Assembly (NCBI GenBank): GCA_949775045.1
Contig: OX459101.1
Span: forward strand, 507,501 to 571,500
Direction: 5' to 3'
Length of the DNA: 64,000 nucleotides
Source of the DNA: Metridium senile
Lineage: Eukaryota > Cnidaria > Anthozoa > Actiniaria > Metridiidae
Below the pieces are notes generated by a model. The model worked only from the letters and a program-made list of their open reading frames with translations. It made no database searches and was not told the origin of the DNA. How positions within the stretch are numbered: the stretch's first letter is position 1; each line of letters opens with the position of its first letter. Of the stretch, positions 43,800 to 54,559 are shown piece after piece. The position numbers were made by a program, and so were the translations under genes.

Positions 43800-45510
43800 G
43801 AACTCGAAATCGAGTTGTAGTACATCTCCATAATGTTAATAATCGGTTATTCATGAATTATCCACGCAGAATTAATCAGTTAAAAGATTTATTACATTAC
43901 GACGACGTTTTTACACTGACTAATTACAATGGTTTAATGAATATATCGCACTAGCTTAGCCATGATAAATAGAATTAATAAATACATAATTCTAGAGCAT
44001 GAGTTGGTACACACACCGTGGAATTTAGAGAAATTAATCAATCAAATTGATATCAAATCTCTTCAGTAAGCAATCTCATAGCAATAGGCATTATGTATGT
44101 GTATTGTTGCATGAATTTAAATTAATGCCTTTAATTTGACTTGCGAGTTGTAATTATAATTATTAACATACTCAAATTTACTTATAACATTGAAATTAAT
44201 TTTTCTACATCATATTTCATCTTCATCGTTACCAAATCTTTTATTAAATACACGCATCTCAGTCATTTTCTTATTGGACTGATCTGAGCAGCAACCATTT
44301 CTTCTTCTTTTATCTTGATATTTCTCATGTTTCCCCTTCATTTGCGTCTTTACTTTCTCTTTTGTTTTTCTTTCTAAGCGAAAGGTTTGCGACTTTGTTC
44401 GTTCACTTAAAGTAAAGCCGCTCAGCGTGTCACAGACTGCGTTTCTTCGTCTCTCTTCTCTGACTCTTCTCGCTGTTGACGTTCGTGAGCGTCTTCCTCT
44501 TATTTCGTTTTGCTTTCGATTAAGTGGTATCTTGTCTTCTGTTGACTCTTTCTCCGATTCGTTGTTGGTTGGAGTGGTGACGATGTGTTTGTTGTTGATT
44601 TCTCTTAGCTGGTCAGCATTATTTCCGTTCAATTTGTCCATGGTTTTACATGTCATTTTTCTGTGATGCTCATATAAGGTTCCCGTATGGATTTCGGAAA
44701 ATTCCTCATTTTGATGTTCTGGCGGATGTCTGGTCATTTTCCTTTCCCCTTCTGCCATTTGTATGCTTTTCTTCTTCTTTCCGTCATGTTTTCCTTGGAT
44801 TTCCTCTTGATTTCCGGCACATTGGTGAACCTCATTTTTTAGCATGTAGTTTGACGCGGCCGGTGAGCTTGCCGATCGTATAATCGGAGGTAGCTTACGT
44901 GGACGTTGCTGTGGACGTTCCTGGTATTTCTTGATGTATTACTATTAGAAGCATTTGGAAGATTATGTATACCTCGAATACTGTTCCTTATTCGTTCCCT
45001 TGCTTCATCTAACTCTTTGTTTTCCTTAGCTCTCATTCTATCTCTTACATCGCCGAATATTGCTTGGTTTCTACGAGAATAGAAGTTCGCTAGTTCCAAT
45101 AGTGAAGGCTCGGTAGATTTGGACAAAACATTATCATCCTCACGTATCATTTTTATGAACTTCTAAAGGCACGAATAGATGTAGCAGTATATAGGCTGGG
45201 ATACCACAGGCAATGACTACGGAATATTTTCATTAAGCTTTTATTTTGAAATCATTAAAGATAGCTTTAGGATTATCCAATAGGAGATGGCTAAATCCCT
45301 GGTTACAAAGCGTATTTTGGAAAATATTGCGACACCCTTTCTTTGTTGCCAGGTGTTTATCCTCTATCCAAACACCTCGAAGTGGGTTGAAAGCAACTCG
45401 ACTGCGCCTCGTTTCTTATTTCCATCAGCTTTTCGGGGTTGTGTTATAGGATGAAAAACTATTTACCGTGTTTGATATATTACATATCTAATATCATATT
45501 TCAAAATAAT
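43800..45510 (-). repeat. Inverted partner of the 41038-41650 segment, containing a family gene
   Basis: Blocks B' (43800-44180) and A' (45290-45510) flank the minus-strand gene 44210-45150. A further inverted match links 45780-45930 to 42363-42480 (TTTTGTAACCAAGCAAC, AAAACACTA..AATT.GTTACT). The unit appears to be C-A-gene-B. Confidence 0.8.
44210..45150 (-). pseudogene. Cluster family member 4: IFGDVR helix and KRFG blocks, frameshifted
   Basis: The first frame (45150-44839) starts MIREDDNVLSKSTEPSLLEL and has ANFYSRRNQAIFGDVRDRMR, then RNSIRGI. The homologous continuation YQERPQQRPRKLPPII is in another frame, which then runs to 44210 through a Lys/Arg/Glu-rich region with RRRNAVCDTLSGFTLSERTK and ends MRVFNKRFGNDEDEI. 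A single indel near 44930 joins the two. Blocks are in the order of the 46199 protein, so this is a paralogue of it. A recent pseudogene is likely; a base-call error is the alternative. TATATA-like sequence lies about 50 bp upstream of the ATG. Confidence 0.7.
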
Positions 45511-46198
45511 TAATAATTGTTTTCCTTTCCAGTATTTAAATAAATCTAATTAATTTGGCGTGGGAAATAACCCTCATTTTGACGATCGTTTGATTATTTA
45601 AATAAGATTGATGTCCGTGCTGTCGCGTCTCCTTGATCACATACCCCAACTAATTAAGCCTATTTCAAACCCCTAATTACATAATCATTTAGCCAAGACC
45701 GAAATGTGGAAGATCTAGTACATCAATTTGTAAATACGTACCCTCTGTAAATAAAAACTATCGTATCGTATCGAAATGAATGCTGGTTTTGTGCTGGTAT
45801 GGATTGAAATGCATGTGCAGTTAATAAAATTAAAAAGGATCTTTTACCTTAGTAACCAATTCATAGTGTTTTCAGGGCGGCAAACAACAGGACATGCGTT
45901 GCTTGGTTACAAAACAATATTTACTTACATATAGGAAAAAGTTATTTTTCGGTCCTTTTGATTGTCTTGTAGAGCAACAATGGACCAATAATGGACCTAT
46001 TGCAATGATTAGTGAAAGGACAAATGACCGCACTGCCAAGCTAGGCCATTATACGGGTCTTTATAAGGAAATCAAAACTAATCTACTAGCAGAACACTGA
46101 AATTGTTAACACTGAACATTTTCCATCAGCCTGTTGCTTATCTAGGAGGTGTACAGAAGAGCAACTTAGCTTGATAGCTAACGAGTTGACAGTGTACA
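45511..46198. other. Divergent intergenic region between members 4 and 5
   Basis: Contains block C' (45780-45930). Members at 45150 (-) and 46199 (+) are transcribed away from each other, so it could serve as a shared promoter region. Confidence 0.45.
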
Positions 46199-47206
46199 AT
46201 GGACACCGTGACAAGAACTGTTAACGAACTTTCTCTGTTGGAACTGACAGACTTTTATTCCAAGAAAAACCAGAATATATTTGGTGACGTAAGGGAGAGA
46301 ATGAAAGCTGAGCAAGAACAAGAACTTGAAAAGTTTCGCCAACGTATTAGAAACAGCATCAAGAGAAATATCTACCCATCAAACGAAACGAAAGACGTTC
46401 CAAAGACGTCCCTTCGTCGCCAACCGTCACGCAGTATTAAGCTTCCGCCTATTAACTGTACCAGGATAGATCTGATCGCAAAGCTTTCACGAGGATTGGA
46501 ACGCGAACGAGAAACGTCACACCAAACACGCAGTGTTTGCAAAAGGAAGCCTCGCAAGGAATCAACACCGCATCTTGACAATAAAAGAAAAGGAAAGAAA
46601 CCAAAAGATACTACTACCACAGAAACTAAACGGCTACCGGTAAGAGATGTCAGGACAGTGGAGATAAGAAAGTTTCACACAGTCATCGAGAATGCACACG
46701 TGCAGCAGCGTACAAGAGATACCAATATTTCTTGTCGAAGGAAGGATAAAGCAATAAACTACAGCATGGAAAATGGAGATAAAGTAAAAACAGATGTACT
46801 CTACCGACAGGAAGGAAAAGCATGGTGCTCCACTATTGAAAATGAGCAGCTTTTGAAGCAACAGAAAGCAGGCGATCTATCTAGCAAATTTAAAGAACAA
46901 GCGATAAATCCATCATTAGCTAAGCAAAAGCAGCAAATGGTAACAATACAACAACAAAAAGAACAGCAGAAAAAAACATTTTCTTGGTTGTCTATGAAAC
47001 GAAGACAAAAGAACGTAGAAAAGCGCGGTGATAGAAAGAGCGGAAGATGGAGCTCAAAGCCACAGCAAAATCAGTTGGAATCGTGGAAAGAAGAGCCACA
47101 CTTCGAAGATGAACACCGCAGAAAGGGAATCTGTGACATGTCCGACTATTTACAACAAGAAAGGATGAAAGTCAGAGTTTTGAGCAAGCGTTTTGGAAAA
47201 GACTAA
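46199..47206 (+). CDS. Cluster family member 5: longest intact member (335 residues)
   Basis: Blocks in order: LSLLELTDFYSKKNQNIFGD (11-30) in a charged helix to about 57; RRQPSRSIKLPPI (73-85); a long basic, low-complexity middle rich in K, R, Q, E (coiled coil near 220-265 with QQQKEQQKK); and C-terminal HRRKGICDMSDYLQQERMKV then RVLSKRFGKD (306-335). It therefore contains the N-terminal block of members 3 and 6 and the KRFG block of members 1 and 4, and probably shows the ancestral arrangement. No signal peptide or membrane segment. Start supported by position of the helix relative to paralogues. No known family recognised; a structural or filament-associated role is only a guess. Confidence 0.85.
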   Translation: MDTVTRTVNELSLLELTDFYSKKNQNIFGDVRERMKAEQEQELEKFRQRIRNSIKRNIYPSNETKDVPKTSLRRQPSRSIKLPPINCTRIDLIAKLSRGLERERETSHQTRSVCKRKPRKESTPHLDNKRKGKKPKDTTTTETKRLPVRDVRTVEIRKFHTVIENAHVQQRTRDTNISCRRKDKAINYSMENGDKVKTDVLYRQEGKAWCSTIENEQLLKQQKAGDLSSKFKEQAINPSLAKQKQQMVTIQQQKEQQKKTFSWLSMKRRQKNVEKRGDRKSGRWSSKPQQNQLESWKEEPHFEDEHRRKGICDMSDYLQQERMKVRVLSKRFGKD

Positions 47207-47875
47207 AGATAGACGGGGATCCCCATCGGCTTCCTGGGAGACCTGCTTACTTCTAGCTGAAGGAACTACCGACGCTAAATATTAGCGCTTTTCCTTTATC
47301 GCCAGTGTCCATATGCATATCTAAATTAAGTTAGCACAAACATTTGGGACATTCCTTAAAACTCCCTTTTTCATTGTTATGGGCAATGTATACTTATTGA
47401 AACCATTGAATATGAATGCTGAAAATTACCAAACGAATTCGGTCAACTTGTTGCTATGTATCGTTCCATCCAATTCAAATCTTTTGGGAATAAATTTCTT
47501 ATTCCGAGGTTTTGAATTAAGTGGAAACGTATATAGCAATGCGTTAGCCGATTTTGCATTCTATTACCAGACAAAAATTTCCATGTGATTGCTAAGCAAA
47601 GAGGATTGATAGGATCTTTCTATGACTACGTTCTTGCCTTACCATACCTTGCATGGGACTTAGAGACCCGTTCGCGTTTTCCAGATTCCTTTGGGTGACA
47701 AACAGTGATGTAAATGGTTTTTGTATTTTTCGTTTTAATTTAGTATTTACCACTTAATAAAATTGTTGAAAGAAAAGATGTGATGGAGGTACTTTCAATT
47801 TATTAAACGTATATATATAAGATAATAATATTGGTTGCATGTTCACTGTTACTCATTACACAGTTGAAAAATATC
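47207..47875 (+). other. 3' flank with LINE 3'-end remnant
   Basis: 47640-47760 contains GCATGGGACTTAGAGACCCG and TTTGGGTGA, the inverse of GGGACTCTAAGTCCCATGC at about 54660, a conserved LINE 3' UTR. AATAAA at about 47757. No gene. Confidence 0.5.
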
Positions 47876-48267
47876 TCAAGTATGTTAAGGCCTGGTTCTA
47901 GCCAGTGTTTCACGAAAAAACGTTTTTATTTGTCATTGCCACAAAACTCATCTGATTTAAACAAAAATTGGTCTATTGATAGATCTCGGGCTGCTGCTGT
48001 TCCTAAAGTTTAAATTTGATTTAGGGGAGGTCACGTGACCAGTTTAGATGGATAAAGGATTTTGTTTTTCATTTGAAAATGCGGTCGCGAGTTTGAATAG
48101 GTAAAACAAACTTATACATGAAATGTACTTCTCACCAAAGTCTCTAGAATAGAATAGAATAGAATAGAATAACTTTATTTATACACGGTAAATTCATCAG
48201 TTATATATAAATAGGAATATACAAATAATGTTACAATATTGAGATATAAAATATTTACAATACAAGA

Positions 48268-48301
<34 letters not shown>

Positions 48302-48345
48302 CAAAATAAAAACTGTTTTCCATGAATGCCGTGTGTCGGGGGATA

Positions 48346-51216
48346 TTAGTCAGAGTAATGGCGGTGTAGGAGTTGACGAAATTGATTTAGAGATTTCGCG
48401 TTCCGTATATTAGGAGGTAAACTGTTCCACATAAAAGCACCACGATAGCTGAAGCTATTTTTCAAGTAGTTCGTGTGCGGTAATGGAACAGCGAGTTTGT
48501 TGTTGGAGTCGCGCAAAGAATAGCTTGTAGTATCGCTCCTATGTACAAATTTAGAACTTAAATATTCGGGTGCTAGGCCATTAAGAGATTTGTATACTAG
48601 GTTATTTGTTTGAAATTGACGTTGGACGCTAAGGTTTTTCCAGCCTAAGGCCTCTATTAGAGGTTCGGCATCAGTGTCGTATTTAGAAAAAGTCAATATC
48701 CTAGCTGCGCGATTTTGAAGTTTTTGGAGTTTGCTACATAGCGTTTTACCACAGTTACCCCAAACGACACTGCAGTAATCGAAGTGCGGCTGCACCAAGA
48801 CTTTGAATAAAAGGTGCAGAGTCGCTGGAGGCACAAATGGTTTTATTCGTTTTAGTGCTCCTATTCCAGAAGAAACTTTCTTTGCTAAGTTATCGATATG
48901 TTCACTCCAAGTAAGGTGGTGATCTATAGTTACACCAAGTGATTTGGAGGAAGATACCTTTCTAACTGGAGTCCCGTTGATCTCAAGAGCTGGTATTGGA
49001 ACAAGATTGTTTAGTTTTTGCCTAGATCCGATCAGCATGAATTCCGTTTTGGTCATGTTAAGAGTCAGTTTGTTGGCAGTGAGCCATTGACTAACGTTAT
49101 CCAAATCCCTATTTAGTGAAGTTTGGATAACGTTTGGATCACTGCCAGCAAAAGTTATATGAGTGTCATCTGCAAACATTCTAGGTTGTGAAGTCGACAG
49201 ACAACTAGGCAGATCGTTTATATACAAGAGGAACAAAAGGGGCCCCAAGATTGTTCCTTGTGGGACACCGCAATCAAGAGTACATAAATCAGACAATGAA
49301 CCATTTACAGAGCATCTTTGTGTGCGGTTGTTTAAATAAGATCGAAACCAATCATGGGCTTTTCCTTGTATTCCATAAGTGTATAATTTAGATAGTAAAA
49401 TCTTGTGATCAATTGTGTCAAAAGCCTTCTTGAGATCGAGAAATACTACGGCATTGACATGACCACGGTCAATATTATAAGCCCAACTATCGGTAGTTTC
49501 TAACAGTGCTGTAACTGTTGAATGTAGAGAACGAAAGCCCGATTGATACTTAGAGTATATGCTGTTATCGACAAGAAATGTATTCAGTTGGTCATATACT
49601 ATTCTTTCGAAAACCTTAGCTATAATAGAAACCACCGATATTGGGCGATAATTAGTAGGGTCACTTCTTACACCTTTTTTGAAAAGTGGAGTGACTTTAG
49701 CACACTTCCATTCATCAGGGAATATGCCTTGTTCCAACGACCTGTTAAATATTTCGCATATTGACAAGGAAATAAGATCGGCACTCTCTCGAAGGAGTCT
49801 AGCAGATATCTGATCAAGGCCGGTTGCTTTAGACATGCATAGATCATTGAGAAGTTTAAGGACCTTACTATTTGTTGTCGGTTCAAAGTGAAAGAGCTTT
49901 TCATTGGTGATAAAAAAATCAGTGAAATTTACGTTACAATTGGTATGTGTAATTTCATTAGCAAGTTTCACACCAATTGTTGAAAAATGGTTATTAAAGG
50001 CGTCAGCTATTTGCGCTGAGTCGTTTATACAGTTGTCGGCTATCTTTAATTCCTTAACAGAAGTATTATTTGACTTTCGAGAAGTAAGATCATTGATCGT
50101 CTGCCAGGTTTTTCGAGAGTTACCTTGGGTATCTCTAAGAGCTTTTTTAAAATACGTTTCCTTAGAGGTCTTAATGATATTATTAGCATTATTGCGTGAT
50201 CTTTTATATGAACGCCAGTCGCTTGGGTCCTTAGTTTGAATAGCTATGTTTTTCAGTCTATCACGGTCATGCATGAGTTTTTTTAAGTCAGAATTTATCC
50301 AAGGCGATTTTTTAGATTGAACACGTTTGGATCGTATAGGAGCATGGATTTCAATTATGTTTAGAAATTTGGACTAACACATATCCCACATAATATTGAC
50401 GTTCGGTGCATTATATATGAAAGTCCAATCTTCGCTTGATAAGTCCATGCGGAGATTATCAATGTTAAAATTTCTAAAATCTCTATAGGTTTTAGTATTA
50501 GAACCTTTAACATTGATAGATGGTAATTTGCGATATGCATAAATTAGACTATGGTCGCTGATACTGACATGAGCAACCCCAGAGCAAACTATCTTATCGG
50601 GACAATTCGTAAATATAAGATCAATAAGAGTAGACGATCTTTCAGTTATACGAGTAGACTCGTTTATGAGCTGATGGAGATCATAAGTATTGCAAATATC
50701 CAACAATAACCGGGAGTTGTTGTCATTATTCGTAGAGGCCATGTTACAATTCATGTCACCCATTAAGTAGAAGTCGATACATTCCAAATCAAGTCGTCCA
50801 ATAAGAGTTTCAATTAGAGTAAACGAGACGACAGGAGAATTTGGTGGTCTATACCAATTAACAACAACAAACGGTTTAGATTGATGATTGCGAACTTCAA
50901 TAGCTAAATTCTCTAAATTTTGAATATGCAAGTCCGTTCGCACAGAGAAATTTAAAGATGTTTTAACATAAAAACAAACACCTCCTCCGTGTCGGTTTCT
51001 ATCACGACGAATGATTTCATATCCCGATATATAAATCTCTGAATCATTAATGGAACTATCTAGTTTGGTTTCGTTTAGCGACAGAACATCAACTGAGTTA
51101 TCTACTAGAAAAATTCGCAATTCATCAATATGTTTAATTAGACTATTGACATTTAAAGCAACTAATTTTATGCCCCGTTTCACAGGGAGACTATTCGGAT
51201 TAGTTTCGGCATTCAA
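48346..51216 (-). pseudogene. LINE ORF2: endonuclease-reverse transcriptase with one in-frame stop
   Basis: Frame 51216 to 48346, about 957 codons, with a single TAG at 50374-50376. The N-terminal part has the endonuclease motifs LVALNVNSL, LNETKLD, GGGVCFYV, GDMNCNM and ISDHSLI. The C-terminal part has the reverse transcriptase: TPLFKKG..DPTNYRPISV, FLDLKKAFDTIDH, GVPQGTILGPLLFLLYINDL, the catalytic FADD, and the thumb region. It ends with FSYRGAFMWNSLPPNIRN. The stop is the only break seen, so inactivation is recent; ribosomal readthrough is possible but unsupported. Confidence 0.88.
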
Positions 51217-51228
51217 GGAAGGTAAATC

Positions 51229-52539
51229 TCAATGAGATTCTAATAGATTACTAACAAAATTATTAAATAAAATATCTGTACCTTTCTGGTTAAGGTGTAA
51301 TCCGCCTCTATTAAGGCAATCTACAGTGACGTTGTTGTGGGTAATGAGTTTCCAACCGTTTTGATTACAAAAACGTTTTAAGTGTTTGTTAGTAGATTTC
51401 ACATTCTCTTTTAACTGATCACCACTTCTAGTTGTTATCTCAGAAATCATTATTTTAGCATCGGATTGGTGTTCGATGTTCCTTGCTAGGTTGACAATAT
51501 TCTCTGCCACTTTCATTGGGTCGGTGGACTTCAGATCGTTCGTGCCTACATGGAGAACTACGCGGGCTGGTTTCCTTTCGATTGTTGGCTTTGCGTAGTG
51601 AAACATATCACTTGTTGTTGCACCTGGAAATGATTTGACGATCGTACGTGATTTTAGTTCTTTTCCTATTTTAAAACCTTGTATGTTTTTTATTATGGAA
51701 TCTCCTAAAATAACTGTTGTGGGCTCTTGATTCCCTTGATTGTTTGAAGGTGACTGTGAAATGTTAACAATGCTATTATTAGCATGGCTATTGTTGTTGT
51801 TATTTTTGGAACTGCCTCTTTTCCTTTTACGTTTAGGTTGATTTTGGTTTGTAGTTTCAGCAGACTGGTTTGATTCTGAATTTCCAGTAGTTCGATGCAC
51901 ACTCGGTAGTTGAGATGACAGAGGTTGTAAACGTTGTAAAAAGCCCATCGATGTTACAAGCCCATCTCGTTCTGCTTTCACTTGTTGTAATTCTATGCTA
52001 AGACCATCGCGTTTAGCTTCCACTTGTTGTAGCTTCAATCGTAGGTCGGCTATTTCTTGGTCTTTGGATTGTAGAGAATGCAGGTTAGGTACCGAAACCT
52101 TTAATGATCCAAGGATCTCTTCGATTTCATTAAGTCTGTTTTCAAACTTAGAACAACAGCATGACGAATGCAAATTAGGTTCTGTTTCATCGCTAGGTTC
52201 TTGATTGCTTTCATCATCGTCAGATTCAGATTCAGATTCTGGTTCAGAATCTTGATCGGTATCGACTTTGTCATCATTTTTAGTAGAAAGAAGATCTTTA
52301 AGCTTGTTAAGCGCTTCGGTTTTAGACGATACTTGAATCTGTAGAGTTTGAGTACTGTCGTAAAGATTGACCGTTAAACGCTCAAATTTTAAAACTTTAC
52401 ATGTGCCGTTGTCATTTTCAGAGATAATTGTATTATCATCCTCCTGGAATTGCTCATACAGGAAGAGTTTAAGGTCCTGGTAGGAACCTGACCATTTAAA
52501 TTGGTTTCTTGATTGGTTAAATGAGAGATATTTAGCCAT
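51229..52539 (-). CDS. LINE ORF1: coiled coil plus SGNH-hydrolase (esterase) domain
   Basis: About 436 residues from MAKYLSFNQSRNQ at 52539; the open frame reaches 52614, but those codons lie partly in the host palindrome, so the later ATG is chosen. It has an acidic Glu/Asp/Ser run, a CCC motif with a leucine heptad coiled coil, a basic PKRKRKRGSSKNNNN patch, and the esterase domain with VILGDSIIKN (Ser block), HVGTNDL (Asn block) and GGLHLNQKG (Asp/His block). Such domains occur in CR1-type ORF1 proteins, which bind element RNA. Complete; ORF2 begins 13 bp downstream. Confidence 0.88.
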   Translation of the reverse strand: MAKYLSFNQSRNQFKWSGSYQDLKLFLYEQFQEDDNTIISENDNGTCKVLKFERLTVNLYDSTQTLQIQVSSKTEALNKLKDLLSTKNDDKVDTDQDSEPESESESDDDESNQEPSDETEPNLHSSCCCSKFENRLNEIEEILGSLKVSVPNLHSLQSKDQEIADLRLKLQQVEAKRDGLSIELQQVKAERDGLVTSMGFLQRLQPLSSQLPSVHRTTGNSESNQSAETTNQNQPKRKRKRGSSKNNNNNSHANNSIVNISQSPSNNQGNQEPTTVILGDSIIKNIQGFKIGKELKSRTIVKSFPGATTSDMFHYAKPTIERKPARVVLHVGTNDLKSTDPMKVAENIVNLARNIEHQSDAKIMISEITTRSGDQLKENVKSTNKHLKRFCNQNGWKLITHNNVTVDCLNRGGLHLNQKGTDILFNNFVSNLLESH

Positions 52540-52997
52540 AATTCTTAAGAGCGTGGAGTTGATACGATCACTGCGTATGTTGCTTATGCTGTACTTGGAG
52601 AGTTTGGTTATCACTTACTGGTAGGGAGAGATAAGGGAATTTTATGCAAAAAAAATTGGCCACGTGACCTGTTTTACAAACAATCTCCATAACAGTAAAT
52701 GATAACCAAACTCTCCAAGTACAGTTCGGTGGAGACTTTGGTGTGAAGTACATTTAATGTATAAGTTTGTTTTACCTATTCAAACTCGCGACCGCATTTT
52801 CAAATGAAAAACGAAATCCCTTATCCATCTTAACTGGTCACGTAACCCTTAGTCAAAATTAAAACTTTAGGAACAGCAACAGCCCGAGATCTATCAATAG
52901 ACCAATTTTCATTAAAATCAGATGAATTTTGTGGCAATGACAAAAAAAAAAGTTTTTTCGTGAAATACTGGCTAGAACCAGGCTTTAATATACTTGA

Positions 52998-53534
52998 GTA
53001 TCAACTGCCGAAAACAAATAAACAAAGACTCATGTGTCACTAGTTGTATATTAATGTTAATCTCTACTTTACGTTGACAACTTCAATGACATTGACTGCT
53101 TATCAGAAATGCAGACTAGACTGACTGACCAAAACCTTAACAGCTCAAAGACAGAAACTATTACAGTTGTTTAATCTGAACATAAATACTTAGTTAAGGG
53201 TACAGTCCACCTGCTCAGGGTGCTCTCACATGCACTCAGTAAAACAAACTTTAACGCGACATTTTAAAATAACGGTGGACAAAATATATATCGTTTAAAA
53301 GAATAAGAATGGGCATGTTATTTTGTGAGCAAAAATTATTTGTAACCGATGCTTTACGAAACTGACATCTCAAGATGTTATGTCAGAATATGCTTGTCTT
53401 AAACTTAGTTTTTGAGTTATAGTCTGTGTTATCGCCTTACTACTTTTAAGTAGTAAAGTGTTAACAATGAGTCAACTTAACTGATTGTTAATGCTCAGAT
53501 AAATATTTTTTAGAGTTTACTTTGGAGTTCCTTC
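52998..53534. other. 3' flank of member 6
   Basis: No ORF. Shares GAGCTGTTAAGGTTTT (minus strand) with the 3' flank of the 42686 gene. Confidence 0.45.
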
Positions 53535-54203
53535 TCACTTTATTGCTTGCCTGGATCTTACTTGGTGTACAGTTCCAAAGCTGCTGCTTACACTCTTTCC
53601 ATTGGTAATTGGCGGCAGTCGAATGCTTCGAGGTGGTTGTCGACGGTACAGTATTGCTGGAGAAGTTTGGGAAGGCGTTGGAATTCCCTTGATACTGTTT
53701 TTGATCTTTTCTCTGTATTTATCAATGTTTTCTTTCTGTTCAGCTCTCATCTTTTCTCTGACATCTCCGAATATCCTCTGGTTTCTCTTTGAATAATACT
53801 CCGTCAGTTCCAGCAAAGATGGCTCAGGATCTTCGAAAAACTTCGGAGAAGGCGATCGTCTTACACAGTGGCTGTCATGCGACAGTTTGAGATTAGGGGA
53901 AAGCTCAGCACGGCTTGCATATTGTTGAAATTGATCTGTCGAAGTAAACATTATGTGTTTGGGATACCTTTTTCCCTTTTCCATTCTTTCCCTGGGACTC
54001 AAAACTTTGTAGATATGATCCACACCACTCCATTCCATATGGCGGTCATGCGACAGTTGGAAATAAGGGGAAAGCTCAGCACGGCATGCATATCGTGGAT
54101 ATTCTTCAGTTGATGTTAACATAATAAGGTGTTTGGGATACCTTTTCAGCTCTATCGTCCTTTCTCTTATGTCCATAGGTTCGTGGCTATGATCTGCTGC
54201 CAT
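53535..54203 (-). CDS. Cluster family member 6: two KRYPKH units plus IFGDVR helix
   Basis: 222 residues from MAADHSHEPMDIRERT. The first unit is KRYPKHLIMLTSTEEYPRYA to FQLSHD (20-53) and the second KRYPKHIMFTSTDQFQQYAS to LKLSHD (78-110); then SPSPKFFEDPEP, LLELTEYYSKRNQRIFGDVR (130-149), and RRQPPRSIRLPPI (187-199), ending VRSRQAIK. It is closest to the 42686 protein but has a duplicated unit, as in the pseudogene at 38631. The 5' flank is homologous to that gene's (AGTAGTACCTTGAGAAACAG / AGTAGTACCTTTAGAAACAG). Lacks the KRFG block. Function unknown. Confidence 0.82.
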   Translation of the reverse strand: MAADHSHEPMDIRERTIELKRYPKHLIMLTSTEEYPRYACRAELSPYFQLSHDRHMEWSGVDHIYKVLSPRERMEKGKRYPKHIMFTSTDQFQQYASRAELSPNLKLSHDSHCVRRSPSPKFFEDPEPSLLELTEYYSKRNQRIFGDVREKMRAEQKENIDKYREKIKNSIKGIPTPSQTSPAILYRRQPPRSIRLPPITNGKSVSSSFGTVHQVRSRQAIK

Positions 54204-54559
54204 CGTCCTTTCGAATGTAATGCCAAAACTACCACATAGTTGCTTGGGGAACTATTTCTAACGTTTTCTGTTTCTCAAGGTACTACTGGTGTACCGTGAA
54301 ACGAGGAATTGTTTTTCTGTTCTATCTCCTCAAGTGGTTTTTGGCAAATGAATTATTACACCTATTTGTGATCACTTAAATTAATTAATCATGCATGAAA
54401 ACGTGAATAAACACAACAAACATGAGATCATATTTTACGAAAAAGACGGTACTTAGCGACAGCCAATCAAATAGAACTGCTACCTTAGCAACCATTCACT
54501 AATTCGTGATCATGCATAAGTAAATTTACTTATTTGGAACTGAAAACAGTAGGTAGATA

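Larger units (their letters stand above)
48145..52588 (-). mobile_element. Near-full-length CR1-like non-LTR retrotransposon
   Basis: About 4.4 kb on the minus strand: 5' UTR of about 48 bp, ORF1 with an SGNH-esterase domain, ORF2 with AP-type endonuclease and reverse transcriptase, AATAAA, and a microsatellite tail of five ATTCT units. The two-ORF layout with an esterase in ORF1 and a short simple-repeat tail is characteristic of the CR1/L2 group. An (AAT)n run lies in the 3' UTR (48271-48300). Confidence 0.88.
47876..52997. mobile_element. ~700-bp palindromic element, family C copy 2, split by a LINE
   Basis: Left part 47876-48144 and right part 52589-52997 match the element at 5376-6077 (GTTAAGGCCTGGTTCTAGCC; GAACCAGG.CTTAATATACTTGAG). 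The LINE 48145-52588 interrupts its central segment after CCAAAGTCTC and before CTGTACTTGGAGAG. Compared with the expected target about seven bases are missing and no target-site duplication is seen. Confidence 0.9.
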
